A stretch of 64,000 bases of DNA, taken from positions 62,001 through 126,000 of the forward strand of contig JARLHI010000075.1 of the NCBI GenBank assembly GCA_031292355.1. Reading direction: 5' to 3'. The notes beneath the pieces are model-generated. The model was given only the letters and a program-made list of their open reading frames with translations, was not told where the DNA came from and ran no database searches. Shown here piece after piece: positions 8,670 through 18,158 of this stretch. The stretch comes from Candidatus Obscuribacterales bacterium (GTDB taxonomy: Bacteria; Cyanobacteriota; Vampirovibrionia; Obscuribacterales; Obscuribacteraceae). Both the position numbers and the translations under genes were made by a program. Each line of letters opens with the position of its first letter. Position 1 is the first letter of the stretch.

Positions 8670-9887
8670 GTGAAAGTCTCTTCCAAACAATTTGATGTTA
8701 TTGTCATCGGTGCAGGCGGCGCGGGCATGATGTGCGCAAGCCAGGCAGCAGCGCGCGGACGCTCGGTGGCATTGCTCGACCACACTAACCAAATTGGTCG
8801 AAAGATCCTGATTTCAGGCGGCGGCCGCTGCAATTTTACAAATATCCATGCTCAGCCCAATTCGTTTGTGTCGCAAAATCCGCACTTTTGCAAATCGGCG
8901 CTTTCTCGCTTTACGCCTTCTGACTTCATTGATTTAGTCAAGAAATATCGCATTCCATTTCATGAAAAAAAACTCGGTCAATTATTTTGCGATGGTTCTG
9001 CTGAAAATATAGTGCAAATGCTCATTTCCGAATGCAAAAATGCAGGTGCTGAATTTCACTTAGATTGCCGCATAAACAATATCGAAAGCGGTAAACACAG
9101 TCCAGATAATATCGATGAGGGCTATTTCGAAGTTCAAACATCGCGCGGCACTTATGAATGCGCATCTTTGATCATCGCCACAGGTGGTTTAAGCATTCCG
9201 CAAATTGGTGCCACCGGATTTGGTTACGACGTCGCCCGTCAATTCGGTTTAAAAATAATACCAACAACTCCAGCTCTAGATGGATTCAACTTTTCAAATG
9301 CCGACTTAAAGCAGTTTGCAGACCTTGCAGGCGTTTCGGTTGACACAAAAACCAGTTGCAACGAAGCCAACTTTCGCGAGAACATTCTTTTCACACATAC
9401 TGGCTTAAGCGGACCAGCGATTTTGCAGGCGTCACTTTACTGGCAAAAAGGCAATCCGGTGCAAATTGATTTATTACCTGAGTTCGACGCCACTCAGTGG
9501 CTGTCTAATCTGAAAAACTCGGGCAATCGCATGGATACAAAAAATGTGGTGGCTGACAAATTGCCCAAAAGACTTGCAGAAAGAATTTGTCAGCTTCAAC
9601 GCATTGACCAAAGCAAAATTTTTCAGTTGAACGAAAAGGAGCTCAATGAACTCGGGCAATCGCTAAACAATTTCCAAATATATCCTGCTGGCACTGTGGG
9701 CTACAGAAAAGCTGAAGTAACCAGAGGTGGTGTCGATACCGGCGAATTGTCCAGTAAGACAATGGAAGCAAAAAAAGTAAAAGGTCTCTATTTTATCGGC
9801 GAAGTCGTCGATGTGACCGGGCAGCTGGGCGGTTTCAACTTTCAATGGGCCTGGGCATCAGGTTTTGCGGCCGGGCAATATTGCTGA
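8670..9887 (+). CDS. NAD(P)/FAD-dependent oxidoreductase, BaiN/HI0933 (YhiN) family
   Basis: A 405-aa flavoprotein. The FAD dinucleotide-binding motif VIGAGGAG is at residues 12-19. It is followed by the family signature GRKILISGGGRCNFTN around residues 45-60, then the ATGG...GATGFGYDVA block and the C-terminal GEVVDVTGQLGGFNFQWAWASG motif. Length and motifs match the HI0933/BaiN family, whose members are cytoplasmic flavin reductases of largely unknown substrate (BaiN acts on bile-acid enones in gut clostridia). A bile-acid role is not implied here. It is monocistronic and ends just before a hairpin whose T-tract faces the other strand. Confidence 0.9.
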   Translation: MKVSSKQFDVIVIGAGGAGMMCASQAAARGRSVALLDHTNQIGRKILISGGGRCNFTNIHAQPNSFVSQNPHFCKSALSRFTPSDFIDLVKKYRIPFHEKKLGQLFCDGSAENIVQMLISECKNAGAEFHLDCRINNIESGKHSPDNIDEGYFEVQTSRGTYECASLIIATGGLSIPQIGATGFGYDVARQFGLKIIPTTPALDGFNFSNADLKQFADLAGVSVDTKTSCNEANFRENILFTHTGLSGPAILQASLYWQKGNPVQIDLLPEFDATQWLSNLKNSGNRMDTKNVVADKLPKRLAERICQLQRIDQSKIFQLNEKELNELGQSLNNFQIYPAGTVGYRKAEVTRGGVDTGELSSKTMEAKKVKGLYFIGEVVDVTGQLGGFNFQWAWASGFAAGQYC

Positions 9888-9896
9888 AAGTCCCAC

Positions 9897-9929
9897 AAAA
9901 AAAGCGGTCCTCTAATTAGAGGACCGCTG
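9897..9929 (-). terminator. rho-independent terminator
   Basis: An 11-bp perfect stem (AGCGGTCCTCT at 9904-9914, AGAGGACCGCT at 9919-9929) with loop AATT is followed on the minus strand by eight T. It terminates the minus-strand gene at 9959-10195. The stem may also end the plus-strand flavoprotein transcript, but there is no T-tract on that side. Confidence 0.85.
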
Positions 9930-9958
9930 TCGAGCAATTTTCGATTTTGTCGAAAATA

Positions 9959-10195
9959 CTATTTGGTTGCTGGTGCAGCGTCTGAAGCTGGAGTAGCTGC
10001 TGGAGCAGTGCTAGTGGTTTTAGCAGCTGCTTTGTGATGCTTGCGATGACGGTGCTTGCTCTTTTTCAAATTGGCATCAGCCTTGATCAGGTTTTTGGCT
10101 TGTGTATCGCTGATTGGTGAACCTGCTGAAGCGTCAGCAGCAAAAGCAGCAGAACCGAGACTCAAAACCAGAACTAAAGAAGCTAAATATTTCAT
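9959..10195 (-). CDS. small secreted His/Lys/Ala-rich protein
   Basis: A 78-aa precursor. ATG 10195 is chosen because GGAG lies five bases upstream and because a clean Sec signal peptide begins there (MKYLASLVLVLSLGSAAFA, cleavage after about residue 19). The mature part is a short helix (ISDTQAKNLIKADANLKKS), a His/Lys/Arg cluster (KHRHRKHHK) and an Ala/Thr/Pro tail. The cluster could bind metal, nucleic acid or anionic surface polymer. No family is recognised. A strong terminator follows. Confidence 0.65.
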   Translation of the reverse strand: MKYLASLVLVLSLGSAAFAADASAGSPISDTQAKNLIKADANLKKSKHRHRKHHKAAAKTTSTAPAATPASDAAPATK

Positions 10196-10358
10196 GTTTA
10201 CTCCATAAATAAAAAAAGAACGTACGCATGAATATAAATATGGCACGTCAAACGTGACTAAACTGTGAAGAGGTGGTGCTTGAGAACCCACAAGGACAAG
10301 ACCTTCGAGACTTTAACCTATCCCTTGCATGGACTTAACATAAAATCGAGCAGCGTCA

Positions 10359-10820
10359 TCAATATGTTTGAACACCACTTTGCTTATGGGGTGTGGGTGC
10401 CGCCTGAGCTGGGGCGGCACTGGCCGGAGCTTGCTGGGCACTTCCAGTAATGGCAGATTGAGCGGCCTGTTGAGCGGCCTGGCTGGATTTTGCGCTCGCG
10501 TTATCGTCGTAACTCTTCATTGTTGAAACACCAGACATTTTCGCTCTCTCTGCATCAGCTTCCTTTAATTGGGTCTGGGTTTTGCTGTGACGCCGTTTCT
10601 TACCGGGAGCAGCGGCAGGATTAGCACCTGGCGTTCCTGGTCCGGATGGTCCATAACCTGGTCCAACCGAGGTTCCTTGACCATAGGCTTGCCCAGCCGG
10701 CATTCCAGTTGGGTTTTGCCCACTAGAGGTGCTATTTCCAGACGTTCCCCACAAGGCATTTTGAGCTAACGCCGGCACACTGAAACTCAAAGAGATAGCT
10801 AAAACAACCAATATTCTCAT
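10359..10820 (-). CDS. secreted low-complexity protein
   Basis: A 153-aa precursor with a Sec signal peptide (ILVVLAISLSFSVPALAQ) and SD AAGGAG before ATG 10820. The mature protein is disordered and rich in Gly, Pro, Ser, Gln and Ala: a GQAYGQGTSVGPGYGPSGPG segment, a basic patch (GKKRRHSKTQTQLKEADAER) and an Ala/Gln tail. It resembles the neighbour at 9959-10195 in having a basic patch flanked by low-complexity sequence, so both may be envelope or surface-associated. No family is recognised. Confidence 0.6.
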   Translation of the reverse strand: MRILVVLAISLSFSVPALAQNALWGTSGNSTSSGQNPTGMPAGQAYGQGTSVGPGYGPSGPGTPGANPAAAPGKKRRHSKTQTQLKEADAERAKMSGVSTMKSYDDNASAKSSQAAQQAAQSAITGSAQQAPASAAPAQAAPTPHKQSGVQTY

Positions 10821-11008
10821 CTTTCTCCTTGCTCTGCGGCGACCGCTCAGATTTTTTCTACCAATTATGTTGACATTCTATCGCAACTGAGTAGGATTTC
10901 AGGACTGCAAAACTTCAGAAAGGCGCCATTGGACAAGGCTTTATGGTAACGTCTAAGTCTAGTTAGCACTTAAGAAAACGATTTCATCAGACATCGGGGG
11001 TTTTTATC

Positions 11009-12196
11009 ATGGAAGTTTCACGTCGGCTCAAATCAATTCCCCCTTATATTTTTGCTGAAATTGATAAGAAGCGCCAGGCAGCAGTCGCTCGCGGCGTAGA
11101 CGTGATCAACTTGGGCATCGGCGATCCAGATGAACCAACACCGAAGCACATTGTCGACGCGATGAAAGCAGCGCTGGATAATCCAGTCAATCATCACTAT
11201 CCACCATTTGGTGGCATGAAAGAGTACAAACAAGCAGCAGCTGAATACGTTCAGGAACGCTTCAATGTCAAAGTCGACCCAGACACCGAAGTCACTTCAT
11301 TGATCGGGTCGAAAGAAGGTCTGCACAATACAATCATGGCTTTCATCGATCAAGGCGATATCAACTTGATCCCCGATCCTGCTTATCCAGTTTATAAGAC
11401 ATCAACCATACTTGCAGGCGGCGAACCATATTTCATGCCGCTCACACCAGAAAACAATTTCTTGCCTGATCTTGATGCCATTCCTGAATCTGTTTGCAAA
11501 AAAGCAAAACTGCTGCTGATCAATTATCCCAACAATCCAACCGCCGGCATTGCTGATTTAGCTTTCTTCGAGAAAGCAGTTGCCTTCGCGAAGAAGCACG
11601 ACATTTTGCTGTGCCACGATTTGTCTTATCCTGAAATGACATTTGATGGCTATATAGCACCAAGCATTTTGCAAATACCTGGTGCTAAAGATGTCACCAT
11701 CGAATTGCACACACTCTCTAAATCTTTCAATATGACCGGCTGGAGAATTGGTTTTGCCATCGGCAACGCTCAGGCCATTAAAGCGCTTGCTTCAATTAAA
11801 TCAAACGTTGATACAGACATCTTCAAAGCAATTCAAATAGCTGCCATAGCTGGTTTTAAAGGCGGCCGCGAGCACATCGATCATTGCAACAAGCTCTATG
11901 TAGAAAGACGCGATTTAGCCATCAAACGCTTCAAAGAATTAGGTTGGGACATCCAACCAAGCAAAGCCACCTTCTACATGTGGTTGCCTGTGCCAAAGGG
12001 CATGACTTCAGCAGAATTCTGTACTGAGATGCTCGATAAAGCAGGCATTGTTGTGCCACCTGGCACAGCCTACGGTCCAGGCGGAGAAGGATTCTTCCGT
12101 GTTTCGCTCTGCACAAATGTAGAGCGACTCAATGAAGCATTCGATCGCATGGTCAAGCATGCCATCACCTTTGATATGGGTAAAGCTCGGGTTTAA
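11009..12196 (+). CDS. dapL: LL-diaminopimelate aminotransferase
   Basis: A 395-aa fold-type I PLP aminotransferase. The pyridoxal lysine is K238 in the LSKSFNMTGWRIG motif. The NYPNNPTAG block (172-180) and the C-terminal FFRVSLC arginine motif bind substrate carboxylates. The start region (RRLKSIPPYIFAEIDKKR, then NLGIGDPDEPTPKHIV) and the overall sequence fit DapL. DapL converts tetrahydrodipicolinate directly to LL-diaminopimelate for lysine and peptidoglycan. This route is typical of plants, cyanobacteria, Chlamydiae and their relatives, which fits the suggested lineage. A related aspartate/alanine aminotransferase is the alternative. It stands 25 bp before the histidine kinase gene, so the two may be cotranscribed. 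Confidence 0.85.
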   Translation: MEVSRRLKSIPPYIFAEIDKKRQAAVARGVDVINLGIGDPDEPTPKHIVDAMKAALDNPVNHHYPPFGGMKEYKQAAAEYVQERFNVKVDPDTEVTSLIGSKEGLHNTIMAFIDQGDINLIPDPAYPVYKTSTILAGGEPYFMPLTPENNFLPDLDAIPESVCKKAKLLLINYPNNPTAGIADLAFFEKAVAFAKKHDILLCHDLSYPEMTFDGYIAPSILQIPGAKDVTIELHTLSKSFNMTGWRIGFAIGNAQAIKALASIKSNVDTDIFKAIQIAAIAGFKGGREHIDHCNKLYVERRDLAIKRFKELGWDIQPSKATFYMWLPVPKGMTSAEFCTEMLDKAGIVVPPGTAYGPGGEGFFRVSLCTNVERLNEAFDRMVKHAITFDMGKARV

Positions 12197-12220
12197 ATTC
12201 GCGGGTAACTGTGGCAACTA

Positions 12221-13684
12221 ATGCCTATTAGTTTTCGCACCAAACATTCGTACGTCTTGCTCATGCTGGCATTTTGCGCGATTGGCATCTTGCTATCGTC
12301 TGCATTTCTCATTGCTCGCTTGCAAGACGCGAACTGGTGGGTGAACCACACCATCAAAGTAATTAAGGAATCAGACGAAGCCCTGCTCTGCTTGCTTGAC
12401 TGTGAAACGGCATATAGAGGCTATCTGATCACTGGCGATGCTGCCTATCTCGAGCCGTACGAAATTTGCTACAAGCATGTCGAGCACCATTTGCAGATGA
12501 TTCAAGAATTGACTACAGATAACGCCAGACAGCAGGCTCTAATGCCTCAACTTGTGGCAGCAGCGAAAGAAAAAATTGCCTTCAGCCAGCACATGATCGC
12601 TTTACGCAAGGACAATCCATCGCTGTTGACCAAAAGCCAAATTTCTATCGAACTTGGCAAAAAGCAGATGGATTTATTTCGCAAACATATAGCAGCGTTG
12701 ATTGCTGAAGAAAATAGTCTGTTAATCAAACGAACTAAAGCCGTCCACAATTTTGAAATTGGTGTCTATATTACGGTTACACTGCTTGAATTAAGCATCC
12801 TCAGCGCGGTCCTCTGGCTTTATTTATCGACACGCTCTTTTGCGGCTGAACAATTGAAAGCCCGCAATGAAATTGCCGCCGCATCAGCTGCTGCCATCCG
12901 CGCCAATCAATTGAAATCACAGTTTGTGGCGAACATCAGTCACGAAATTCGCACACCAATGAGCGGCGTTCTCGGGCTGACCGAGATCTTGCTGTTAAGC
13001 CTCAAAGACACAGAAAGCAAGGAATTGGCTGAGCACATTTTTTCGTCCGCTAAAAGTCTACTGACTATAGTCAACGACCTCCTCGATTTCTCAAAACTTG
13101 AAGCAGGTCGCGTTGATCTCAATTTGCGCAAATTCAATTTTAAAGCCCTGGTGGAAGACTCGATTCATTCAATCTCAGTGGCCGCCGATAAAAAGCAACT
13201 TCCTATTCTTGTCGATATCAGTGAGAGTCTGAACGTCGAGTGTTGCGGGGACCCCGACAAAATTCGGCAGATGATCCTAAATCTCGTCTATAACGCAATC
13301 AAGTTTACCGAGCAAGGGAAAATCACAGTCACCGCCAAGACTCTGGATCAACACCATGATTCACTGCTCGTTCATGTGCAAGTGGCAGACACCGGCATGG
13401 GAATTTCCTTAGTAGACCAGCAGAAACTATTCGAACCATTTGTGCAGGCTGATGGCTCAAATACAAGAAAACATGGTGGCACCGGGCTTGGTCTGTCGAT
13501 TTGCAAAAGACTGGTCAATTTGATGGGTGGTGGCATCGGCGTCGATTCAAAGGTCGGCGATGGAGCCACATTCTGGTTTACAGTTCCCCTGGAAACGGGC
13601 GCTGATACTGCGTGCGAAAAGATAGCTCAGTTAAGCGAACAAATTCTCAGTAACTCTGATGTACCTTTTCGTAGTCGTTCTTGA
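12221..13684 (+). CDS. membrane sensor histidine kinase (CHASE3-like sensor)
   Basis: A 487-aa kinase. TM1 covers residues about 11-32. A helical periplasmic domain of about 145 residues with the CHASE3-type signature CETAYRGYLITGD follows, then TM2 at about 182-204. The DHp domain has the phospho-acceptor H241 in SHEIRTPMSGVLGL. The HATPase domain shows the N box (LNLVYNAIKF), G1 (DTGMGIS) and G2 (HGGTGLGLSICKRL). All catalytic boxes are intact. There is no receiver domain and no adjacent response regulator gene, so it is an orphan kinase. Its 3-prime end overlaps the convergent TonB-C gene by 38 bp. Confidence 0.9.
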   Translation: MPISFRTKHSYVLLMLAFCAIGILLSSAFLIARLQDANWWVNHTIKVIKESDEALLCLLDCETAYRGYLITGDAAYLEPYEICYKHVEHHLQMIQELTTDNARQQALMPQLVAAAKEKIAFSQHMIALRKDNPSLLTKSQISIELGKKQMDLFRKHIAALIAEENSLLIKRTKAVHNFEIGVYITVTLLELSILSAVLWLYLSTRSFAAEQLKARNEIAAASAAAIRANQLKSQFVANISHEIRTPMSGVLGLTEILLLSLKDTESKELAEHIFSSAKSLLTIVNDLLDFSKLEAGRVDLNLRKFNFKALVEDSIHSISVAADKKQLPILVDISESLNVECCGDPDKIRQMILNLVYNAIKFTEQGKITVTAKTLDQHHDSLLVHVQVADTGMGISLVDQQKLFEPFVQADGSNTRKHGGTGLGLSICKRLVNLMGGGIGVDSKVGDGATFWFTVPLETGADTACEKIAQLSEQILSNSDVPFRSRS

Positions 13685-14390
13685 CCCAGCTATAGCCCGG
13701 TTGAATATTTGTAGAGGCGACGTAGTCAGCTTCGAAGCTGACTACATTTCGTTGCGAGGCTGTGGGAAATGTCAAACCAGGATTGCCGTCAAGGCTGATA
13801 ATCGCTTCGCGTAGCGATCTATCGAAAGCAGGGTTGCCACTGGGGCGAGTCACTTCGATCGAAAGGTGGCGATCACGCGTCACAGTGATCCGCAATGCGG
13901 TGCGGCCAGGAATGTCAGCAGTCTCGCTCCAGCGGTGATAAATGGCAGCTGATAGTTGATGGTGCCAGGTTTCCCAGGCCAGCACCAACTGTCGGTCGCC
14001 TCGTTCGGAGCCTAAATCGAATTTGTTATTGGGAATACTGCCAAATGTGGCCGGTTGGACGAGCCCCAGTCTGCCACCATTATCAGTGGCACTACCAGAG
14101 AGCGGCTGATTGAAAGCAGCTGTGTCAACAAGTCCGCTCAAACCTCTGGCAGCGCGAAAATCTGGTGCAGCCACTGGTCGTCCAAGACGCAAAGGAGCAA
14201 CACCAGGCCCACTTGAGACGCCAGCACCAAGCCCATTTGAGGCCGGGCGACTGAGTCTGGTTATAGCGTCAGTTTCTTCAACAGAGCCTTGCAATGTTGA
14301 CGCAAATGCCGTTCCGTTGAGGACAAAAGTGGCGATTGACACCAGATATAACGTGAAGTTTAAACGATTATATTTGACTGACGATTCCAT
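13647..14390 (-). CDS. secreted protein with TonB/TolA C-terminal-like domain
   Basis: A 247-aa precursor with a signal peptide (FTLYLVSIATFVLNGTAFA) and SD GGAG before ATG 14390. The middle is Gly/Ala/Pro-rich. The last 110 residues have the TonB_C pattern: helix with WHHQLSAAIYHRW, strand ALRITVTRDRHLSIEVTRPSG, then NPAFDRSLREAIISL and an aromatic FP strand. Proteins of this type either energise outer-membrane transport (TonB) or form envelope-spanning links (TolA). No N-terminal TM anchor with a Pro/Lys spacer is seen, so a stand-alone periplasmic TonB-C protein is more likely. It follows the TPR gene by 19 bp, so the two form one unit. Confidence 0.7.
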   Translation of the reverse strand: MESSVKYNRLNFTLYLVSIATFVLNGTAFASTLQGSVEETDAITRLSRPASNGLGAGVSSGPGVAPLRLGRPVAAPDFRAARGLSGLVDTAAFNQPLSGSATDNGGRLGLVQPATFGSIPNNKFDLGSERGDRQLVLAWETWHHQLSAAIYHRWSETADIPGRTALRITVTRDRHLSIEVTRPSGNPAFDRSLREAIISLDGNPGLTFPTASQRNVVSFEADYVASTNIQPGYSWVKNDYEKVHQSY

Positions 14391-14409
14391 GGTCGGACTC
14401 CGCTTCTAA

Positions 14410-15681
14410 TTAAAAATGCATGCCACCACTCATTAAACCAAGCATTCCACCGATCATGGCACCACCCATAGCCGACCGTCCACGATGGTAGCCACCACCA
14501 AACATCATGCCAATAGCTGCTCCGCCGGCAGCACCTATGGCCACACGCTTCATGCGAGAACTACTGGTGATACCACTACTGTAGCCGTAACCAAAAGGTG
14601 AAGACGAAGCGAAACCATTTTGGTAACCACGCGACTGGGCAAGCTTCGCCTCACCAGCTTGAGTGAATGGTTGCACACCGCCATTTGGATCAGAAAAATT
14701 ACCATTGTAAGGCACAGCCTGATAGCCAGTTGCGCCGCTACCGTAAGAAGACTGAGTGCTACTAGCGCCATTATAAGGTTGATAGGGTATTTGACTGTAA
14801 CCGGTCTGTGAATTAGCAGCCTGATTATGATTGTATTGATCGGCATTAGGCGCAGCTGAAAGTGTCGATTTATTCAAGTCGTTGAGAGCGACAAGGTAGA
14901 GCTGATTTTGTGGATCCAAACTAATCGCTCGATTGAGCGCTGTACGAGCGCCTGTTATATTACCGGCGCCACGATAGGCTTGAGAAAGTGCATACTGCAC
15001 GTCGGGATCGTTTGGTGCACGGGCAGCTACTGCCTGCAAGCCACTCACAGCTTTGGTGAAATTGCCTGCTTTGAAGGCAGTTTGCGAATCTGCGACCATT
15101 GCTTTTAACTGATCCTTATCGCGGTCCGATTGAGCCAGCATCGCGGCCTGTTTTTGTTGATCGCGACTGCGATTAGCAAGAGCACTCTGTTCAGAGACTT
15201 TGCTTTGCACCGAGCGCACAGCATCGGCGAAATCAGCATCGCCTGGATCAATTTGGGCAGCGCGCGAATAGTTTTTCGAAGCAGTTGCAAAATCATTTTT
15301 CGATTCGGCAATCACACCAAGATTGAAATAAGCATCGGCATTCTTGCTGTCCAAGCTAAGCACATGCTTAAATGCAGCTTCGGCGTCGTCTGTACGACCC
15401 TGCTGATAAAGCATAGTGGCTCGTTGCAAAGCCGCTTTTGTAGCGTCTAAAGATCCACTGCCACCATATCCACTACCAGAGTTGTTCGAACTATATTGCG
15501 GCGCAGTATAGCGGCCAGAAGCAGGCGCATCAGTAGTTGCCCTCGTGTCGAGTTTTGGCGCGAGGGGCGGTAACAAAACATCGTTCAAATTAGCTGCTAC
15601 AACTGGTAGCCAAAATGTGTTCGAAACGGCGATTGCCGAGAGACACAACAGTGATATTAATTTTTGGTTGGAGCTCTTCAT
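14410..15681 (-). CDS. secreted TPR protein with glycine-zipper C-terminus
   Basis: A 423-aa precursor with a signal peptide at residues 1-30. About three TPRs lie at residues 80-160 (QQGRTDDAEAAFKHVLSLDS, SKNDFATASKNYSRAAQIDP) and another pair at 200-270 (AGNITGARTALNRAISLDPQ). A Tyr/Gln/Ser/Gly/Asn-rich low-complexity region follows. The C-terminal 50 residues form a glycine zipper (IGAAGGAAIGMMFGGGY, AMGGAMIGGMLGLMSGG), which usually packs in or on membranes. It is cotranscribed with the TonB-C protein. A scaffolding role in the outer envelope is inferred. Confidence 0.75.
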   Translation of the reverse strand: MKSSNQKLISLLCLSAIAVSNTFWLPVVAANLNDVLLPPLAPKLDTRATTDAPASGRYTAPQYSSNNSGSGYGGSGSLDATKAALQRATMLYQQGRTDDAEAAFKHVLSLDSKNADAYFNLGVIAESKNDFATASKNYSRAAQIDPGDADFADAVRSVQSKVSEQSALANRSRDQQKQAAMLAQSDRDKDQLKAMVADSQTAFKAGNFTKAVSGLQAVAARAPNDPDVQYALSQAYRGAGNITGARTALNRAISLDPQNQLYLVALNDLNKSTLSAAPNADQYNHNQAANSQTGYSQIPYQPYNGASSTQSSYGSGATGYQAVPYNGNFSDPNGGVQPFTQAGEAKLAQSRGYQNGFASSSPFGYGYSSGITSSSRMKRVAIGAAGGAAIGMMFGGGYHRGRSAMGGAMIGGMLGLMSGGMHF

Positions 15682-15796
15682 CCGAGCCTCGGCTATTCAC
15701 TGAAGGGAAAGACGGTAGAATCGAGGTTAAGTTCCTCTGGGCGGGCGATGTCCAAACGAGTCAAAGCATGTAGGCATCACCATTACAGCATATAAG

Positions 15797-17269
15797 TCAA
15801 ACCGTGGATGATTCGTGAAGCGGATTTGATATTCGAGGACCAAAATCGGTAGCCGAAAGCAGCTCGGGCGGGGATACGGCTGGGAAATCAATTGTGACAG
15901 TTGTGCCTTGATTATCGGGACCGTCACTGACAATAATTTGTGCTTTATGGACGTTAGCTATCTCGCGGACGATGGCTAGACCAAGTCCACTGCCTGAAAC
16001 GCCTCTATCTGAGACGCGATAAAAACGTTCAAAAATGCGTTCACGCTCATCGGGAGCGATACCGCGCCCATCATCTTCAACAATCAAGAGCGCTCGTTTT
16101 TCTGCACCTTGACCGCTTGCCTCTACGCGCACCGTCACATGGCCGCCTTCGGGAGTATAAAGCACCGCATTTTCGATAATATTGGAAGCCATCTCATGCA
16201 AGCTTGCATGATCGCCAGAAATAAAAATGGAAGCGGGGCTCGACTCAAAACCTAGATCGATATTTTTGCCAAGAGCCAGAGAAACAAGCTCTTTACTGGC
16301 GTTTTTAGCGACAGTTTGTAAATCCACTGCTTGCCAAAGGGCCGAATCTACCGCTCCTGGTTCAGAACGAGCGAGCGCAAGCAATTGATTAGTCAACCTA
16401 GCTGAACGCTCAGCCGCGGTGTGGATTTGAGCAAGAGCGTATCGAACGTCTGCCGGGTCTGTCTGACGTAGCGCCAGCTCTGATTGCGTCTTTAACCCGG
16501 CAATCGGTGTGCGCAATTGATGAGCAGCATTAGCGACAAAGCGCCTTTGAGCCTGTAAATCCTCGCGCAATCGGTCGAGCAATTCATTAATTGCATGCAC
16601 CAGTGGACGTACTTCACGGGGCACGTTATCGAGCGGAATCGGTCTCAAATCAGACGGTGTACGAGATGCTACAGCGTCACGCAAGTTATTCAAAGTATGC
16701 AAACCACGAGTGACACCAAACCAGACGATGAGCGCAGACATAAAAACCATTACCAGCTGAGGCAAAAGAACACGTTGCAGAATTTCTTCAGCAATTTGCT
16801 CGCGGCCTTTCAGGGTTTCAGCAACTTGAATAAAGACAGCTTCTTCTTTTTGTCCAGGTAAGGCGAAATTGATAGACGCAATTCTTACTTCCTCTCCTTT
16901 GACTTTCTCATCGCGAAATTTGGCCGTAGTCGAATCGATTCGTTCGTTCAAATCAGGTGCGGGCAAACAGGCGTCACCAGCAATCAAGTGACCTTTTTCA
17001 TCGAGTACCTGGTAGAAGACTTTATCTTTTGGGTTGTCGCGTAAAATGGCCAGCGCCTGTGGCGGCAAATCAACAACGATTTTGTTTTTGACGTCTTCTA
17101 CGCAAGCTGAAACCGAGTAAACAGAGTCGACCAAAGCTTTGTCGTAAGCGTCGGAAGCAAGCTCGATAGCTAGACCATACATGAGCCCAGTGCCAACCAG
17201 AAGTAGCACCAGAATTGGTATCACCAACCAGGCTAACAGCTGAGTGCGAATCGAGGGATTAACCTTCAT
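15797..17269 (-). CDS. sensor histidine kinase (TctE/QseC type)
   Basis: A 490-aa kinase. TM1 is at residues about 12-34. A periplasmic sensor of about 130 residues follows (2CSK_N type: DPPQALAILRDNPKDKVFYQVLDE-like strand-helix layout). TM2 is near 175-195, then HAMP (RPIPLDNVPREVRPLVHAIN). The DHp motif AAHQLRTPIAGLKTQ supplies the acceptor His. N box (SNIIENAVLYT), G1 (DDGRGIAPDERERIF) and G2 (GSGLGLAIVREI) are intact. The start codon overlaps the stop of the response regulator by four bases, so the two are translationally coupled. In the TctDE/QseBC class such kinases sense carboxylates, metals or quorum signals; the ligand here is unknown. Confidence 0.92.
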   Translation of the reverse strand: MKVNPSIRTQLLAWLVIPILVLLLVGTGLMYGLAIELASDAYDKALVDSVYSVSACVEDVKNKIVVDLPPQALAILRDNPKDKVFYQVLDEKGHLIAGDACLPAPDLNERIDSTTAKFRDEKVKGEEVRIASINFALPGQKEEAVFIQVAETLKGREQIAEEILQRVLLPQLVMVFMSALIVWFGVTRGLHTLNNLRDAVASRTPSDLRPIPLDNVPREVRPLVHAINELLDRLREDLQAQRRFVANAAHQLRTPIAGLKTQSELALRQTDPADVRYALAQIHTAAERSARLTNQLLALARSEPGAVDSALWQAVDLQTVAKNASKELVSLALGKNIDLGFESSPASIFISGDHASLHEMASNIIENAVLYTPEGGHVTVRVEASGQGAEKRALLIVEDDGRGIAPDERERIFERFYRVSDRGVSGSGLGLAIVREIANVHKAQIIVSDGPDNQGTTVTIDFPAVSPPELLSATDFGPRISNPLHESSTV

Positions 17270-17934
17270 GGCTTCGTCTCCAGCAGATAACCGAGACCTC
17301 TGATGGTACGGATGTTAACACCGGCTGGCTCCAGTTTTTTGCGCAAGCGATGAACGTTGACTTCCATCGCGTTGTGACTGACTTCTTCATCCCAACCGTA
17401 CATATGCTCGATCAATTGTTCTTTACTCACAACCGAACCGCCTCGCTGCAACAAAACTTCGAGTACAGCCAGTTCACGAGCCGATAACTCAATGGCCTGA
17501 TCGTTTGCCGTGACGCGACGACCGACTGTATCAAAACGCAGCGGTCCATAGACAACTTCAACATCGGCAGCCTGACGACCTCTTCGCATCAAAGCCCGCA
17601 CACGTGCTTCAAGCTCGGGCAAGTCGAAAGGTTTGGTCAAATAATCGTCAGCACCAAAGTCAAGCCCAGCAACGCGATCTTCAAGACGATCACGAGCGGT
17701 TAGAACAAGCACTGGCAAGAGTTGCTTGCGTGCTCTCAGACGCCGCAGCACTTCTAAACCATCAAGTCCAGGCAATCCCAGGTCGAGAATAAGCAAATCA
17801 AAACTGTTGGAGCTGAGAGCCTGATCTGCGTCAATGCCCGAAGCCACATGATCTACAGCAAAACCAGACTGGCGAAGACCTTTTGAAATTCCATCAGCTA
17901 GGATTTCGTCATCTTCAACTAACAACAATCGCAT
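17266..17934 (-). CDS. OmpR-family response regulator (TctD/QseB type)
   Basis: A 222-aa regulator. The start at ATG 17934 is preferred over codons further out because GGGAG lies nine bases upstream and the product then begins at the REC domain (MRLLLVEDDEILADG). The phospho-acceptor Asp is in LLILDLGLPGLDG, the switch Thr in LVLTARD, and the conserved Lys in YLTKPF. The C-terminal winged helix (LSARELAVLEVLLQRGGSVVSKEQLIEHMYG ... NVHRLRKKLEP) binds DNA. It is the first gene of the operon with the kinase at 15797-17269, and together they form a complete two-component system. Confidence 0.94.
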   Translation of the reverse strand: MRLLLVEDDEILADGISKGLRQSGFAVDHVASGIDADQALSSNSFDLLILDLGLPGLDGLEVLRRLRARKQLLPVLVLTARDRLEDRVAGLDFGADDYLTKPFDLPELEARVRALMRRGRQAADVEVVYGPLRFDTVGRRVTANDQAIELSARELAVLEVLLQRGGSVVSKEQLIEHMYGWDEEVSHNAMEVNVHRLRKKLEPAGVNIRTIRGLGYLLETKP

Positions 17935-18158
17935 TTTCACTGCTCCCTGCCAGCGTTGCATTGGCCAGCACAAATGTCAAGATACCACTGACAGACCTGA
18001 TAAATATGAACAATAACAACTTCTCATCGTTTTCATTGCAAAAAGCTCTTAATGGTAATGTTGCGGTAAGGTTTGCGATAGCTCGATAGGCGATTATGAT
18101 ACCGTCGCATGCAACCACTAAATACCGACTTTAAATCGGCATAATCGGAACAAAAACG

